NCBI RefSeq assembly: GCF_050947335.1
Contig: NW_027473340.1
Location: 620,001-684,000, forward strand
Length of the DNA: 64,000 bases
From: Megachile rotundata
Lineage: Eukaryota > Arthropoda > Insecta > Hymenoptera > Megachilidae
Direction: 5' to 3'
The notes under the pieces were generated by a model, which was not told the origin of the DNA, searched no databases, and saw only the letters and a program-made list of their open reading frames with translations. Below, one piece after another: positions 1-17,009 of the stretch. Made by a program: the position numbers and the translations under genes. Each line of letters begins with the position of its first letter. The first letter of the stretch is position 1.

Positions 1-2919
1 CAATCATACAATTACAATCTCCCAAATACAATCGCCCAAATACAATCTCCCAAATACAATCAAACAATCACAATCATACAATCACAATCATACAATCACA
101 ATCATACAATCACAATCATACAATCACAATCATACAATCACAATCATACAATCACAATCATACTATCACAATCATACAATCACAATCATACAATCACAAT
201 CATACAATCGCAATCATACAATCACAATCATACAATCTCAATCATACAATCACAATCATACAATCATAATCATACAATTACAATCATACATCACAATCAT
301 ACAATCACAATCATACAATCGCAATCATACAATCTCAACCATTCAATCACAATCATACAATCACAATCATACAATCACAATCATACAATCACAATCATAC
401 AATCGCAATCATACAATCACAATCATACAATCTCAATCATACAATCACAATCATACAATCATAATCATACAATTACAATCATACATCACAATCACACAAT
501 CACAATCATACAATCGCAATCATACAATCTCAACCATTCAATCACAATCATACAATCATAATCATACAATTACAATCATACATCACAATCATACAATCAC
601 AATCATACAATCGCAATCATACTATCACAATCATACAATCGCAATCATACAATTACAATCTCCCAAATACAATCTCCCAAATACAATCATACAATCACAA
701 TCATACAATCACAATCATACAATCACAATCATACAATCATAATCATACAATCACAATCATACTTTCACAATCATACAATCACAATCATACAATCGCAATC
801 ATACAATCACAATCATACAATCACAATCATACAATCACAATCATACAATCACAATCATACTTTGACAATCATACTATCACAATCATACAATCACAATCAT
901 ACAATCACAGTCATACAATCACATTCATACAATCACAATCATACTATCACAATCATACAATCACAATCATACAATCACAATCATACAATCGCACTCATAC
1001 AATCACAATCATACAATCACAATCATACAATCACAATCAAAGAATCACAATCATACAATCGCAAGCATACAATCACAATCATACAATCTCAATCATACAA
1101 TCACAATCATACAATCATAATCATACAATTACAATCATACATCACAATCATACAATCACAATCATACAATCGCAATCATACAATCACAATCATACAATCG
1201 CAATCATACAATTACAATCTCCCAAATACAATCTCCCAAATACAATCATACAATCACAATCATACAATCTCCCAAATACAGTCATACAATCACAATCATA
1301 CAATCTCAATCATACAATCACAATCATACAATCACAATCATACAACCACAATCATACAATCACAATCATACTATCACAATCATACAATCACAATCATACA
1401 ATTACAATCTCCCAAATACAATCGCCCAAATACAATCTCCCAAATACAATCAAACAATCACAATCATACAATCACAATCATACAATCATAATCATACAAT
1501 CACAATCATACAATCACAATCATACAATCACAATCATACAATCACAATCATACAATCACAATCATACAATCACAATCATACAATCACAATCATACAATCA
1601 CAATCATACAATCACAATCATACAATCACAATCATACAATCACAATCATACAATCACAATCATACAATCACAATCATACAATCACAATCATACAATCACA
1701 ATCAAAGAATCACAATCATACGATCGCAATCATACAATCACAATCATACAATTACAATCTCCCAAATACAATCTCCCAAATACAATCATACAATCACAAT
1801 CATACAATCACAATCATACAATCATAATCATACAATTACAATCATACATCACAATCATACAATCACAATCATACAATCGCAATCATACAATCACAATCAT
1901 ACAATCGCAATCATACAATTACAATCTCCCAAATACAATCTCCCAAATACAATCTCCCAAATACAATCATACAATCACAATCATACAATCACAATCATAC
2001 AATCACAATCATACAATCACAATCATACAATCACAATCATACTATCACAATCATACAATCACAATCATACAATCACAATCATACAATCACAATCATACAA
2101 TCACAATCATACAATCACAATCATACAATCACAATCATACAATCACAATCATACAATCACAATCATACAAGCACAATCATACATTCAAAATCATGCAATC
2201 ACAATCATACAATCACAATCATGCAATCACAATCATACAATCAGAATCATACAATCACAATTATTCAATAACAATCGTACAATCACAATCGCACAATCAC
2301 AATTGCACAACCACAATCAGACAATCACACTCATACAATCACAACCATACAATCACAATCATACAAACACAATCATACCATCACAATCATACTTTCACAA
2401 TCATACAATCACAATCATACAATCACAATCATACAGTCACAATCATACAATCACAGTCATACAATCACACTCATACAATCACAATCATACAATCACAATC
2501 ATACAATCACAATCATACAATCGCAATCATACAATCACAATCATACAATCTCAATCATACAATCACAATCATACAATCACAATCATACAATCACAATCAC
2601 ACAATCACAATCATACAATCACAATCATACAATCACAATCATACAATCACAGTCATACCATCACAATCATACTTTCACAATCATACAATCGCAATCATAC
2701 AATCGCAATCATACAATCTCAACCATTCAATCACAATCATACAATCTCAATCATACAATCACAATCATACAATCACAATCATACAATCATAATCATACAA
2801 TCACAATCATACAATCACAATCATACAATCAATATCATACAATCACAATCATACAATCGCAAGCATACAATCACAATCATACAATCTCAATCATACAATC
2901 ACAATCATACAATCATAAT

Positions 2920-3640
2920 CATACAAATAGAATCATACATCACAATCATACAATCACAATCATACAATCGCAATCATACAATCACAATCATACTTCCACA
3001 ATCATACAATCACAATCATACAATCACAATCATACAATCACACTCATACAATCACAATCATACAATCACAATCATACAATCTCAATCATACAATCGCAAT
3101 CATACAATCACAATCATACAATCTCAATCATACAATCACAATCATACAATCATAATCATACAATTACAATCATACATCACAATCATACAATCACAATCAT
3201 ACAATCGCAATCATACAATCACAATCATACAATCACAATCATACAATCATAATCATACAATTACAATCACACATCACAATCATACAATCACAATCATACA
3301 ATCGCAATCATACAATCACAATCATACAATCGCAATCATACAATTACAATCTCCCAAATACAATCTCCCAAATACAATCTCCCAAATACAATCTCCCAAA
3401 TACAATCATACAATCACAATCATACAATCACAATCATACAATCACAATCATACAATCACAATCATACAATCACAATCATACTATCACAGTCATACAATCA
3501 CAATCATACAATCACAATCATACAATCACAATCATACAATCACAATCACACAATCACAATCATACAATCACAATCATACAATCACAATCATACAATCACA
3601 ATCATACATTCAAAATCATGCAATCACAATCATACAATCA
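2920..3640 (+). repeat. 0.8 kb tandem duplication, copy 1
   Basis: The variant succession from the AAATAG unit at 2925 to the ATTCAAAATCATGC pair near 3608-3620 recurs 795-809 bases downstream. The two offsets (795 at AAATAG, 809 at ATGC) differ by one 14-base unit. Copy 1 has four CTCCCAAAT words and copy 2 has five. Confidence 0.7.
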
Positions 3641-3714
3641 CAATCATGCAATCACAATCATACAATCAGAATCATACAATCACAATCATTCAATAACAAT
3701 CATACAATCATAAT

Positions 3715-4450
3715 CATACAAATAGAATCATACATCACAATCATACAATCACAATCATACAATCGCAATCATACAATCACAATCATACAATCACAATCAT
3801 ACAATCACAATCATACAATCACAATCATACAATCACACTCATACAATCACAATCATACAATCACAATCATACAATCTCAATCATACAATCGCAATCATAC
3901 AACCACAATCATACAATCTCAATCATACAATCACAATCATACAATCATAATCATACAATTACAATCATACATCACAATCATACAATCACAATCATACAAT
4001 CGCAATCATACAATCACAATCATACAATCACAATCATACAATCATAATCATACAATTACAATCATACATCACAATCATACAATCACAATCATACAATCGC
4101 AATCATACAATCACAATCATACAATCGCAATCATACAATTACAATCTCCCAAATACAATCTCCCAAATACAATCTCCCAAATACAATCTCCCAAATACAA
4201 TCTCCCAAATACAATCATACAATCACAATCATACAATCACAATCATACAATCACAATCATACAATCACAATCATACAATCACAATCATACTATCACAGTC
4301 ATACAATCACAATCATACAATCACAATCATACAATCACAATCATACAATCACAATCACACAATCACAATCATACAATCACAATCATACAATCACAATCAT
4401 ACAATCACAATCATACATTCAAAATCATGCAATCACAATCATACAATCAC
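3715..4450 (+). repeat. 0.8 kb tandem duplication, copy 2
   Basis: Partner of the block at 2920-3640, with the AAATAG marker at 3720 and ATGC at 4427. The order of TCGCAATC, TCTCAATC, TCATAATC and ATTACAATC variants is the same as in copy 1, apart from single-base differences and one added CTCCCAAAT word. Confidence 0.7.
4146..4215 (+). repeat. Five-copy run of the CTCCCAAATACAAT variant unit
   Basis: Five consecutive units in copy 2 of the 0.8 kb duplication; copy 1 has four. Elsewhere runs of two, three or four are usual. Confidence 0.9.
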
Positions 4451-6110
4451 AATCATGCAATCACAATCATACAATCAGAATCATACAATCACAATCATTC
4501 AATAACAATCGTACAATCACAATCGCACAATCACAATCGCACAACCAAAATCAGACAATCACACTCATACAATCAAAACCATACAATCACAATCATACAA
4601 TCACAATCATACCATCACTATCATACTTTCACAATCATACAATCACAATCATACAATCACAATCATACAATCACAGTCATACAATCACAATCATACAATC
4701 ACAATCATACTATCACAATCATACAATCACAATCATACAATCACAATCATACAATCACAATCATACAATCATAATCATACAATCACAATCATACAATCAC
4801 AATCATACAATCAATATCATACAATCACAATCATACAATCGCAAGCATACAATCACAATCATACAATCTCAATCATACAATCACAATCATACAATCATAA
4901 TCATACAAATAGAATCATACATCACAATCATACAATCACAATCATACAATCGCAATCATGCAATCACAATCATACTTTCACAATCATACAATCACAATCA
5001 TACAATCACAATCATACAATCACACTCATACAATCACAATCATACAATCACAATCATACAATCACAATCATACAATCGCAATCATACAATCACAATCATA
5101 CAATCTCAATCATACAATCACAATCATACAATCATAATCATACAATTACAATCATACATCACAATCATACAATCACAATCATACAATCGCAATCATACAA
5201 TCTCAACCATTCAATCACAATCATACAATCATAATCATACAATTACAATCATACATCACAATCATACAATCACAATCATACAATCGCAATCATACAATCA
5301 CAATCATACAATCGCAATCATACAATTACAATCTCCCAAATACAATCTCCCAAATACAATCATACAATCACAATCATACAATCACAATCATACAATCACA
5401 ATCATACAATCATAATCATACAATCACAATCATACATTCACAATCATACAATCACAATCATACAATCGCAATCATACAATCACAATCATACAATCGCAAT
5501 CATACAATTACAATCTCCCAAATACAATCGCCCAAATACAATCTCCCAAATACAATCAAACAATCACAATCATACAATCACAATCATACAATCACAATCA
5601 TACAATCACAATCATACAATCACAATCATACAATCACAATCGTACTATCACAATCGTACAATCACAATCGTACAATCACAATCGCACAACCACAATCCAG
5701 ACAATCACAATCATACAATCACAATCATACAATCACAATCATACAATCACAATCATACAATCACAATCATACAATCACAATCATACAATCACAATCATAC
5801 AATCACAATCATACAATCACAATCATACTTTGACAATCATACTATCGCAATCAAACAATCACAATCATACAATCACAGTCATACAATCACATTCATACAA
5901 TCACAATCATACTATCACAATCATACAATCACAATCATACAATCACAATCATACAATCGCACTCATACAATCACAATCATACAATCACAATCATACAATC
6001 ACAATCAAAGAATCACAATCATACAATCGCAAGCATACAATCACAGTCATACAATCTCAATCATACAATCACAATCATACAATCATAATCATACAATTAC
6101 AATCATACAT
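4420..6110 (+). repeat. 2.75 kb-offset duplication, copy 1
   Basis: Runs from the ATTCAAAATCATGC marker (ATG at 4427) through the ACAACCAAAATCAGAC variant, the CGCCC triplet near 5514 and the extra-C AATCCAGAC marker at 5697 to the AAAGAATC unit at 6007. The same order recurs at 7.17-8.91 kb with offsets of 2,752 (ATGC), 2,766 (extra C) and 2,794 (AAAGAATC). The offsets step by whole 14-base units. Confidence 0.75.
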
Positions 6111-7169
6111 CACAATCATACAATCACAATCATACAATCACAATCATACAATCACAATCATACAATCACAATCATACAATCACAATCATACAATCACAAT
6201 CATACAATCACAATCATACAATCACAATCATACAATCACAGTCATACAATCACACTCATACAATCACAATCATACAATCACAATCATACAATCACAATCA
6301 TACAATCGCAATCATACAATCACAATCATACAATCTCAATCATACAATCACAATCATACAATCACAATCATACAATCATAATCATACAATCACAATCATA
6401 CAATCACAATCATACAATCAATATCATACAATCACAATCATACAATCGCAAGCATACAATCACAATCATACAATCACAATCATACAATCACAATCATACA
6501 ATCTCAATCATACAATCACAATCATACAATCATAATCATACAATCACAATCATACATCACAATCATACAATCACAATCATACAATCGCAATCATACAATC
6601 ACAATCATACTTTCACAATCATACAATCACAATCATACAATCACAATCATACAATCACACTCATACAATCACAATCATACAATCACAATCATACAATCTC
6701 AATCATACAATCGCAATCATACAATCACAATCATACAATCTCAATCATACAAACACAATCATACAATCATAATCATACAATTACAATCATACATCACAAT
6801 CATACAATCACAATCATACAATCGCAATCATACAATCACAATCATACAATCACAATCATACAATCATAATCATACAATTACAATCATACATCACAATCAT
6901 ACAATCACAATCATACAATCGCAATCATACAATCACAATCATACAATCGCAATCATACAATTACAATCTCCCAAATACAATCTCCCAAATACAATCTCCC
7001 AAATACAATCTCCCAAATACAATCATACAATCACAATCATACAATCACAATCATACAATCACAATCATACAATCACAATCATACAATCACAATCATACTA
7101 TCACAGTCATACAATCACAATCATACAATCACAATCATACAATCACAATCATACAATCACAATCATACA

Positions 7170-8910
7170 TTCAAAATCATGCAATCACAATCATACAATC
7201 ACAATCATGCAATCACAATCATACAATCAGAATCATACAATCACAATCATTCAATAACAATCGTACAATTACAATCGCACAATCACAATCGCACAACCAA
7301 AATCAGACAATCACACTCATACAATCAAAACCATACAATCACAATCATACAATCACAATCATACCATCACAATCATACTTTCACAATCATACAATCACAA
7401 TCATACAATCACAATCATACAATCACAGTCATACAATCACAATCATACAATCACAATCATACTATCACAATCATACAATCACAATCATACAATCACAATC
7501 ATACAATCACAATCATACAATCATAATCATACAATCACAATCATACAATCACAATCATACAATCAATATCATACAATCACAATCATACAATCGCAAGCAT
7601 ACAATCACAATCATACAATCTCAATCATACAATCACAATCATACAATCATAATCATACAAATAGAATCATACATTACAATCATTCAATCACAATCATACA
7701 ATCGCAATCATACAATCACAATCATACTTTCACAATCATACAATCACAATCATACAATCACAAGCATACAATCACAATCATACAATCACAATCATACAAT
7801 CACACTCATACAATCACAATCATACAATCACAATCATACAATCACAATCATACAATCGCAATCATACAATCACAATCATACAATCTCAATCATACAATCA
7901 CAATCATACAATCATAATCATACAATTACAATCATACATCACAATCATACAATCACAATCATACAATCGCAATCATACAATCTCAACCATTCAATCACAA
8001 TCATACAATCATAATCATACAATTACAATCATACATCACAATCATACAATCACAATCATACAATCGCAATCATACAATCACAATCATACAATCGCAATCA
8101 TACAATTACAATCTCCCAAATACAATCTCCCAAATACAATCATACAATCACAATCATACAATCACAATCATACAATCACAATCATACAATCATAATCATA
8201 CAATCACAATCATACTTTCACAATCATACAATCACAATCATACAATCGCAATCATACAATCACAATCATACAATCGCAATCATACAATTACAATCTCCCA
8301 AATACAATCGCCCAAATACAATCTCCCAAATACAATCAAACAATCACAATCATACAATCACAATCATACAATCACAATCATACAATCACAATCATACAAT
8401 CACAATCGTACTATCACAATCGTACAATCACAATCGTACAATCACAATCGCACAACCACAATCCAGACAATCACAATCATACAATCACAATCATACAATC
8501 ACAATCATACAATCACAATCATACAATCACAATCATACAATCACAATCATACAATCACAATCATACAATCACAATCATACAATCACAATCATACAATCAC
8601 AATCATACAATCACAATCATACTTTCACAATCATACTATCACAATCATACAATCACAATCATACAATCACAGTCATACAATCACATTCATACAAACACAA
8701 TCATACTATCACAATCATACAATCACAATCATACAATCACAATCATACAATCGCTCTCATACAATCACAATCATACAATCACAATCATACAATCACAATC
8801 AAAGAATCACAATCATACAATCGCAAGCATACAATCACAATCATACAATCTCAATCATACAATCACAATCATACAATCATAATCATACAATTACAATCAT
8901 ACATCACAAT
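7170..8910 (+). repeat. 2.75 kb-offset duplication, copy 2
   Basis: Partner of 4420-6110. Markers: ATGC at 7179, extra-C AATCCAGAC at 8463, AAAGAATC at 8801. Near 8629 it has ATACTTTCACAATC where copy 1 and most relatives have ATACTTTGACAATC, so a G has been lost or never gained here. Confidence 0.75.
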
Positions 8911-11900
8911 CATACAATCACAATCATACAATCGCAATCATACAATCACAATCATACAATCGCAATCATACAATTACAATCTCCCAAATACAATCTCCCA
9001 AAGACAATCACCCAAATACAATCTCCCAAATACAATCTCCCAAATACAATCATACAATCACAATCATACAATCTCAATCATACAATCACAATCATACAAT
9101 CACAATCATACAATCACAATCATACAATCACAATCATACTATCACAATCATACAATCACAATCATACAATTACAATCTCCCAAATACAATCGCCCAAATA
9201 CAATCTCCCAAATACAATCAAACAATCACAATCATACAATCACAATCATACAATCACAATCATACAATCGCAGTCATACAATCACAATCATACAATCACA
9301 ATCATACTATCACTATCATACAATCACAATTATACAATCACAATCATACAAAGGCAAGCATACAATCACAATCATACAATCTCAACCATACAATCACAAT
9401 CATACAATCACAATCATGCAATCACAATCATACAATCATATTCATACAATCACAATCATACAATCACAATCGTACAGTCACAATCGTACAATCACAATCG
9501 CACAACCACAATCAGACAATCACACTCATACAATCACAATCATACAATCACAATCATACAATCACAATCATACAATCACAATCATACAATCACAATCATA
9601 CAATCACAATCATACAATCACAATCATACTATCACAATCGTACAATCACAATCGTACAATCACAATCGCACAACCACAATCAGACAATCACAATCATACA
9701 ATCACAATCATACAATCACAATCATACAATCACAATCATACAATCACAATCATACAATCACAATCATACTTTCACAATCATACTATCACAATCATACAAT
9801 CACAATCATACAATCACAATCATACAATCATAATCATACAATCACAATCATACAATCACAATCATACAATCACAATCATACAATCACAATCCTAGTTTCA
9901 CAATCATACTATCACAATCATACAATCACAATCATGCAATCACAATCATACAATCAGAATCATACAATCACAATTATTCAATAACAATCGTACAATCACA
10001 ATCGCACAATCACAACCGCACAACCATAATCAGACAATCACACTCATACAATCACAACCATACAATCACAATTATACAATCACAATCATACCATCACAAT
10101 CATACTTTCACAATCATACAATCACAATCATACAATCACAATCATACAATCACAATCATACAATCACAGTCATACAATCACACTCATACAATCACAATCA
10201 TACAATCACAATCATACAATCACAATCATACAATCGCAATCATACAATCACAATCATACAATCTCAATCATACAATCACAATCATACAATCACAATCATA
10301 CAATCATAATCATACAATCACAATCATACAATCACAATCATACAATCAATATCATACAATCACAATCATACAATCGCAAGCATACAATCACAATCATACA
10401 ATCTCAATCATACAATCACAATCATACAATCATAATCATACAAATAGAATCATACATCACAATCATACAATCACAATCATACAATCGCAATCATACAATC
10501 ACAATCATACTTTCACAATCATACAATCACAATCATACAATCACAATCATACAATCACACTCATACAATCACAATCATACAATCACAATCATACAATCAC
10601 AATCATACAATCGCAATCATACAATCACAATCATACAATCACAATCATACAATCACAATCATACAATCACAATCATACATTCAAAATCATGCAATCACAA
10701 TCATACAATCACAATCATGCAATCACAATCATACAATCAGAATCATACAATCACAATCATTCAATAACAATCGTACAATCACAATCGCACAATCACAATC
10801 GCACAACCACAATCAGACAATCACACTCATACAATCAAAACCATACAATCACAATCATACAATCACAATCATACCATCACAATCATACTTTCACAATCAT
10901 ACAATCACAATCATACAATCACAATCATACAATCACAGTCATACAATCACAATCATACAATCAGAATCATACTATCACAATCATACAATCACAATCATAC
11001 AATCACAATCATACAATCACAATCATATAATCATAATCATACAATCACAATCATACAATCACAATCATACAATCAATATCATACAATCACAATCATACAA
11101 TCGCAAGCATACAATCACAATCATACAATCTCAATCATACAATCACAATCATACAATCATAATCATACAAATAGAATCATACATCACAATCATACAATCA
11201 CAATCATACAATCACAATCATACAATCACAATCATACAATCACAATCATACAATCACAATCATACAATTACAATCATACATCACAATCATACAATCACAA
11301 TCATACAATCACAATCATACAATCACAATCATGCAATCACGATCATACAATCAGAATCATACAATCACAATCATTCAATAACAATCATACATTCAAAATC
11401 ATGCAATCACAATCATACAATCACAATCATGCAATCACAATCATACAATCAGAATCATACAATCACAATCATTCAATAACAATCGTACAATCACAATCGT
11501 ATAATCACAATCGCACAACCACAATCAGACAATAACACTCATACAATCACAATCATACAATCACAATCATACAATCACAATCATGCCATCACAATCATAC
11601 TTTCACAATCATACAATCACAATCATACAATCACAATCATACAATCACAATCATACAATCACAGTCATACAATCACAATCATACAATCACAATCATACTA
11701 TCACAATCATACAATCACAATCATACAATCACAGTCATACAATCACACTCATACAATCACAATCATACAATCACAATCATACAATCACAATCATACAATC
11801 GCAATCATACAATCACAATCATACAATCTCAATCATACAATCACAATCATACAATCACAATCATACAATCATAATCATACAATCACAATCATACAATCAC

Positions 11901-12432
11901 AATCATACAATCAATATCATACAATCACAATCATACAATCGCAAGCATACAATCACAATCATACAATCTCAATCATACAATCACAATCATACAATCATAA
12001 TCATACAAATAGAATCATACATCACAATCATACAATCACAATCATACAATCGCAATCATACAATCACAATCATACTTTCACAATCATACAATCACAATCA
12101 TACAATCACAATCATACAATCACACTCATACAATCACAATCATACAATCACAATCATACAATCTCAATCATACAATCGCAATCATACAATCACAATCATA
12201 CAATCTCAATCATACAATCACAATCATACAATCATAATCATACAATTACAATCATACATCACAATCATACAATCACAATCATACAATCGCAATCATACAA
12301 TCACAATCATACAATCACAATCATACAATCATAATCATACAATTACAATCATACATCACAATCATACAATCACAATCATACAATCGCAATCATACAATCA
12401 CAATCATACAATCGCAATCATACAATTACAAT

Positions 12433-12516
12433 CTCCCAAATACAATCTCCCAAATACAATCTCCCAAATACAATCTCCCAAATACAATCTCCCAAATACA
12501 ATCTCCCAAATACAAT
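12433..12516 (+). repeat. Six-copy run of the CTCCCAAATACAAT variant unit
   Basis: Six consecutive 14-base units carrying the hexamer TCCCAA. Preceded, as in every such run I read, by TCGCAATC and ATTACAATC variants. Its counterpart in the second 7.64 kb copy is at 20075. Confidence 0.95.
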
Positions 12517-15197
12517 CATACAATCACAATCATACAATCACAATCATACAATCACAATCATACAATCACAATCATACAATCACAATCATACTATCACAAT
12601 CATACAATCACAATCATACAATCACAATCATACATTCAAAATCATGCAATCACAATCATACAATCACAATCATGCAATCACAATCATACAATCAGAATCA
12701 TACAATCACAATCATTCAATAACAATCGTACAATCACAATCGCACAATCACAATCGCACAACCACAATCAGACAATCACACTCATACAATCAAAACCATA
12801 CAATCACAATCATACAATCACAATCATACCATCACAATCATACTTTCACAATCATACAATCACAATCATACAATCACAATCATACAATCACAGTCATACA
12901 ATCACAATCATACAATCAGAATCATACTATCACAATCATACAATCACAATCATACAATCACAATCATACAATCACAATCATATAATCATAATCATACAAT
13001 CACAATCATACAATCACAATCATACAATCAATATCATACAATCACAATCATACAATCGCAAGCATACAATCACAATCATACAATCTCAATCATACAATCA
13101 CAATCATACAATCATAATCATACAAATAGAATCATACATCACAATCATACAATCACAATCATACAATCACAATCATACAATCACAATCATACAATCACAA
13201 TCATACAATCACAATCATACAATTACAATCATACATCACAATCATACAATCACAATCATACAATCGCAATCATACAATCACAATCATACAATCACAATCA
13301 TACAATCATAATCATACAATTACAATCGTTCATCACAATCATACAATCACAATCATACAATCACAATCATGCAATCACAATCATACAATCAGAATCATAC
13401 AATCACAATCATTCAATAACAATCATACATTCAAAATCATGCAATCACAATCATACAATCACAATCATGCAATCACAATCATACAATCAGAATCATACAA
13501 TCACAATCATTCAATAACAATCGTACAATCACAATCGTATAATCACAATCGCACAACCACAATCAGACAATAACACTCATACAATCACAATCATACAATC
13601 ACAATCATACAATCACAATCATACCATCACAATCATACTTTCACAATCATACAATCACAATCATACAATCACAATCATACAATCACAATCATACAATCAC
13701 AGTCATACAATCACAATCATACTATCACAATCATACTATCACAATCATACAATCACAATCATACAATCACAATCATACAATCACAATCCTACAATCACAA
13801 TCATACAAAGGCAAGCATACAATCACAATCATACAATCTCAACCATACAATCACAATCATACAATCACAATCATGCAATTACAATCATACAATCATATTC
13901 ATACAATCACAATCATACATCACAATCATACAATCACAATCATACAATCGCAATCATACAATCACAATCATACAATCGCAATCATACAATTACAATCTCC
14001 CAAATACAATCTCCCAAATACAATCTCCCAAATACAATCATACAATCACAATCATACAATCACAATCATACAATCACAATCATACAATCACAATCATACA
14101 ATCACAATCATACTATCACAATCATACAATCACAATCATACAATCACAATCATACAATCACAATCATACAATCACAATCATACAATCACAATCATACAAT
14201 CACAATCATACAAGCACAATCATACATTCAAAATCATGCAATCACAATCATACAATCACAATCATGCAATCACAATCATACAATCAGAATCATACAATCA
14301 CAATTATTCAATAACAATCGTACAATCACAATCGCACAATCACAATCGCACAACCACAATCAGACAATCACACTCATACAATCACAACCATACAATCACA
14401 ATCATACAAACACAATCATACCATCACAATCATACTTTCACAATCATACAATCACAATCATACAATCACAATCATACAATCACAATCATACAATCACAGT
14501 CATACTTTCACAATCATACAATCACAATCATACAATCACAATCATACAATCACAATCATACAATCGCAATCATACAATCACAATCATACAATCTCAATCA
14601 TACAATCACAATCATACAATCACAATCATACAATCATAATCATACAATCACAATCATACAATCACAATCATACAATCAATATCATACAATCACAATCATA
14701 CAATCGCAAGCATACAATCACAATCATACAATCTCAATCATACAATCACAATCATACAATCATAATCATACAAATAGACTCATACATCACAATCATACAA
14801 TCACAATCATACAATCGCAATCATACAATCACAATCATACTTTCACAATCATACAATCACAATCATACAATCACAATCATACAATCACACTCATACAATC
14901 ACAATCATACAATCACAATCATACAATCTCAATCATACAATCGCAATCATACAATCACAATCATACAATCTCAATCATACAATCACAATCATACAATCAT
15001 AATCATACAATTACAATCATACATCACAATCATACAATCACAATCATACAATCGCAATCATACAATCACAATCATACAATCACAATCATACAATCATAAT
15101 CATACAATTACAATCATACATCACAATCATACAATCACAATCATACAATCGCAATCATACAATCACAATCATACAATCGCAATCATACAATTACAAT

Positions 15198-15281
15198 CTC
15201 CCAAATACAATCTCCCAAATACAATCTCCCAAATACAATCTCCCAAATACAATCTCCCAAATACAATCTCCCAAATACAAT
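15198..15281 (+). repeat. Six-copy run of the CTCCCAAATACAAT variant unit
   Basis: Six consecutive units, same left context (TCGCAATC, ATTACAATC) and canonical units to the right. Counterpart at 22826. Confidence 0.95.
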
Positions 15282-15852
15282 CATACAATCACAATCATAC
15301 AATCACAATCATACAATCACAATCATACAATCACAATCATACTATCACAGTCATACAATCACAATCATACAATCACAATCATACAATCACAATCATACAA
15401 TCACAATCATACAATCATAATCATACAAATAGAATCATACATCACAATCATACAATCACAATCATACAATCGCAATCATACAATCACAATCATACTTTCA
15501 CAATCATACAATCACAATCATACAATCACAATCATACAATCACACTCATACAATCACAATCATACAATCACAATCATACAATCTCAATCATACAATCGCA
15601 ATCATACAATCACAATCATACAATCTCAATCATACAATCACAATCATACAATCATAATCATACAATTACAATCATACATCACAATCATACAATCACAATC
15701 ATACAATCGCAATCATACAATCACAATCATACAATCACAATCATACAATCATAATCATACAATTACAATCATACATCACAATCATACAATCACAATCATA
15801 CAATCGCAATCATACAATCACAATCATACAATCGCAATCATACAATTACAAT

Positions 15853-15936
15853 CTCCCAAATACAATCTCCCAAATACAATCTCCCAAATACAATCTCCCA
15901 AATACAATCTCCCAAATACAATCTCCCAAATACAAT
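15853..15936 (+). repeat. Six-copy run of the CTCCCAAATACAAT variant unit
   Basis: Six consecutive units 655 bases after the previous run. Counterpart at 23495. Confidence 0.95.
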
Positions 15937-16850
15937 CATACAATCACAATCATACAATCACAATCATACAATCACAATCATACAATCACAATCATACAAT
16001 CACAATCATACTATCACAATCATACAATCACAATCATACAATCACAATCATACATTCAAAATCATGCAATCACAATCATACAATCACAATCATGCAATCA
16101 CAATCATACAATCAGAATCATACAATCACAATCATTCAATAACAATCGTACAATCACAATCGCACAATCACAATCGCACAACCACAATCAGACAATCACA
16201 CTCATACAATCAAAACCATACAATCACAATCATACAATCACAATCATACCATCACAATCATACTTTCACAATCATACAATCACAATCATACAATCACAAT
16301 CATACAATCACAGTCATACAATCACAATCATACAATCAGAATCATACTATCACAATCATACAATCACAATCATACAATCACAATCATACAATCACAATCA
16401 TATAATCATAATCATACAATCACAATCATACAATCACAATCATACAATCAATATCATACAATCACAATCATACAATCGCAAGCATACAATCACAATCATA
16501 CAATCACAATCATACAATCACACTCATACAATCACAATCATACAATCACAATCATACAATCACAATCATACAATCACAATCATACAATCGCAATCATACA
16601 ATCACAATCATACAATCTCAATCATACAATCACAATCATACAATCACAATCATACAATCACAATCATACAATCATAATCATACAATCACAATCATACTTT
16701 CACAATCATACAATCACAATCATACAATCGCAATCATACAATCACAATCATACAATCGCAATCATACAATTACAATCTCCCAAATACAATCGCCCAAATA
16801 CAATCTCCCAAATACAATCAAACAATCACAATCATACAATCACAATCATA

Positions 16851-17009
16851 CAATCACAGTCATACAATCACAATCATACAATCAGAATCATACTATCACA
16901 ATCATACAATCACAATCATACAATCACAATCATACAATCACAATCATATAATCATAATCATACAATCACAATCATACAATCACAATCATACAATCAATAT
17001 CATACAATC
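16851..17009 (+). repeat. Short spacer of satellite between the 7.64 kb copies
   Basis: About 160 bases of ordinary satellite units. They include a second CAGAATC-ATACTATC series and a CATATAATCATAATC pair that resemble material near 16320-16400, as if a small local duplication sat at the junction. No gene. Confidence 0.6.

Larger units (their letters stand above)
2303..4774 (+). other. Second longest open stretch (823 codons); not supported as a gene
   Basis: Begins at a TTG in the CAATTGCACAACC variant and ends at a CATAATC-derived TAA. The content is again the rotating 14-residue satellite peptide. It runs through both copies of the 0.8 kb tandem duplication, so its length reflects repeat copy number. 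It overlaps another open frame at 2193-2792. Nothing distinguishes it from chance opening in a stop-free repeat. Confidence 0.85.
1..9369 (+). repeat. Mosaic block of satellite variants, left edge
   Basis: Entirely satellite; no gene. It shares variant successions with the 4,167-base family further right: the TTTGACAATC marker at 861 and 5829, the extra-C marker AATCCAGAC near 5697 and 8463, and CTCCC/CGCCC/CTCCC triplets near 21, 1400, 5514, 8288 and 9177. The order differs from the intact copies at 27-35 kb, so this is a rearranged or older relative. It contains two internal tandem duplications that are listed separately. Confidence 0.85.
9370..16850 (+). repeat. 7.64 kb higher-order duplication, copy 1
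   Basis: A stretch of roughly 7.5 kb whose succession of variant units recurs at 17.01-24.48 kb. Open-frame start positions inside it (9416, 10689, 11583, 12644) match partners exactly 7,642 bases downstream; those at 13873 and 16064 match at 7,628. The translations of the 9416, 10689, 11583, 12644 and 16064 frames are identical in both copies. Copy 1 carries one extra unit, with a CCTAC variant near 13790, that explains the 14-base step. Within the copy, a sub-block starting at ATGC 10689 recurs at 12644 and 16064. The left edge lies just after the AAGGCAAGC unit at 9353, which copy 2 lacks at that place. Confidence 0.9.

Noticed and set aside
9416..9895. Identical 159-residue predicted proteins at 9416 and 17058 as paralogous genes
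   Set aside because: They are the same position in the two 7.64 kb copies; the surrounding non-frame DNA is equally identical.
12433..12516. CTCCC runs as insertion of a different mobile element
   Set aside because: They keep the 14-base period and the ATACAATC word, have no terminal inverted repeats or target-site duplication, and occur at many places in one fixed context.
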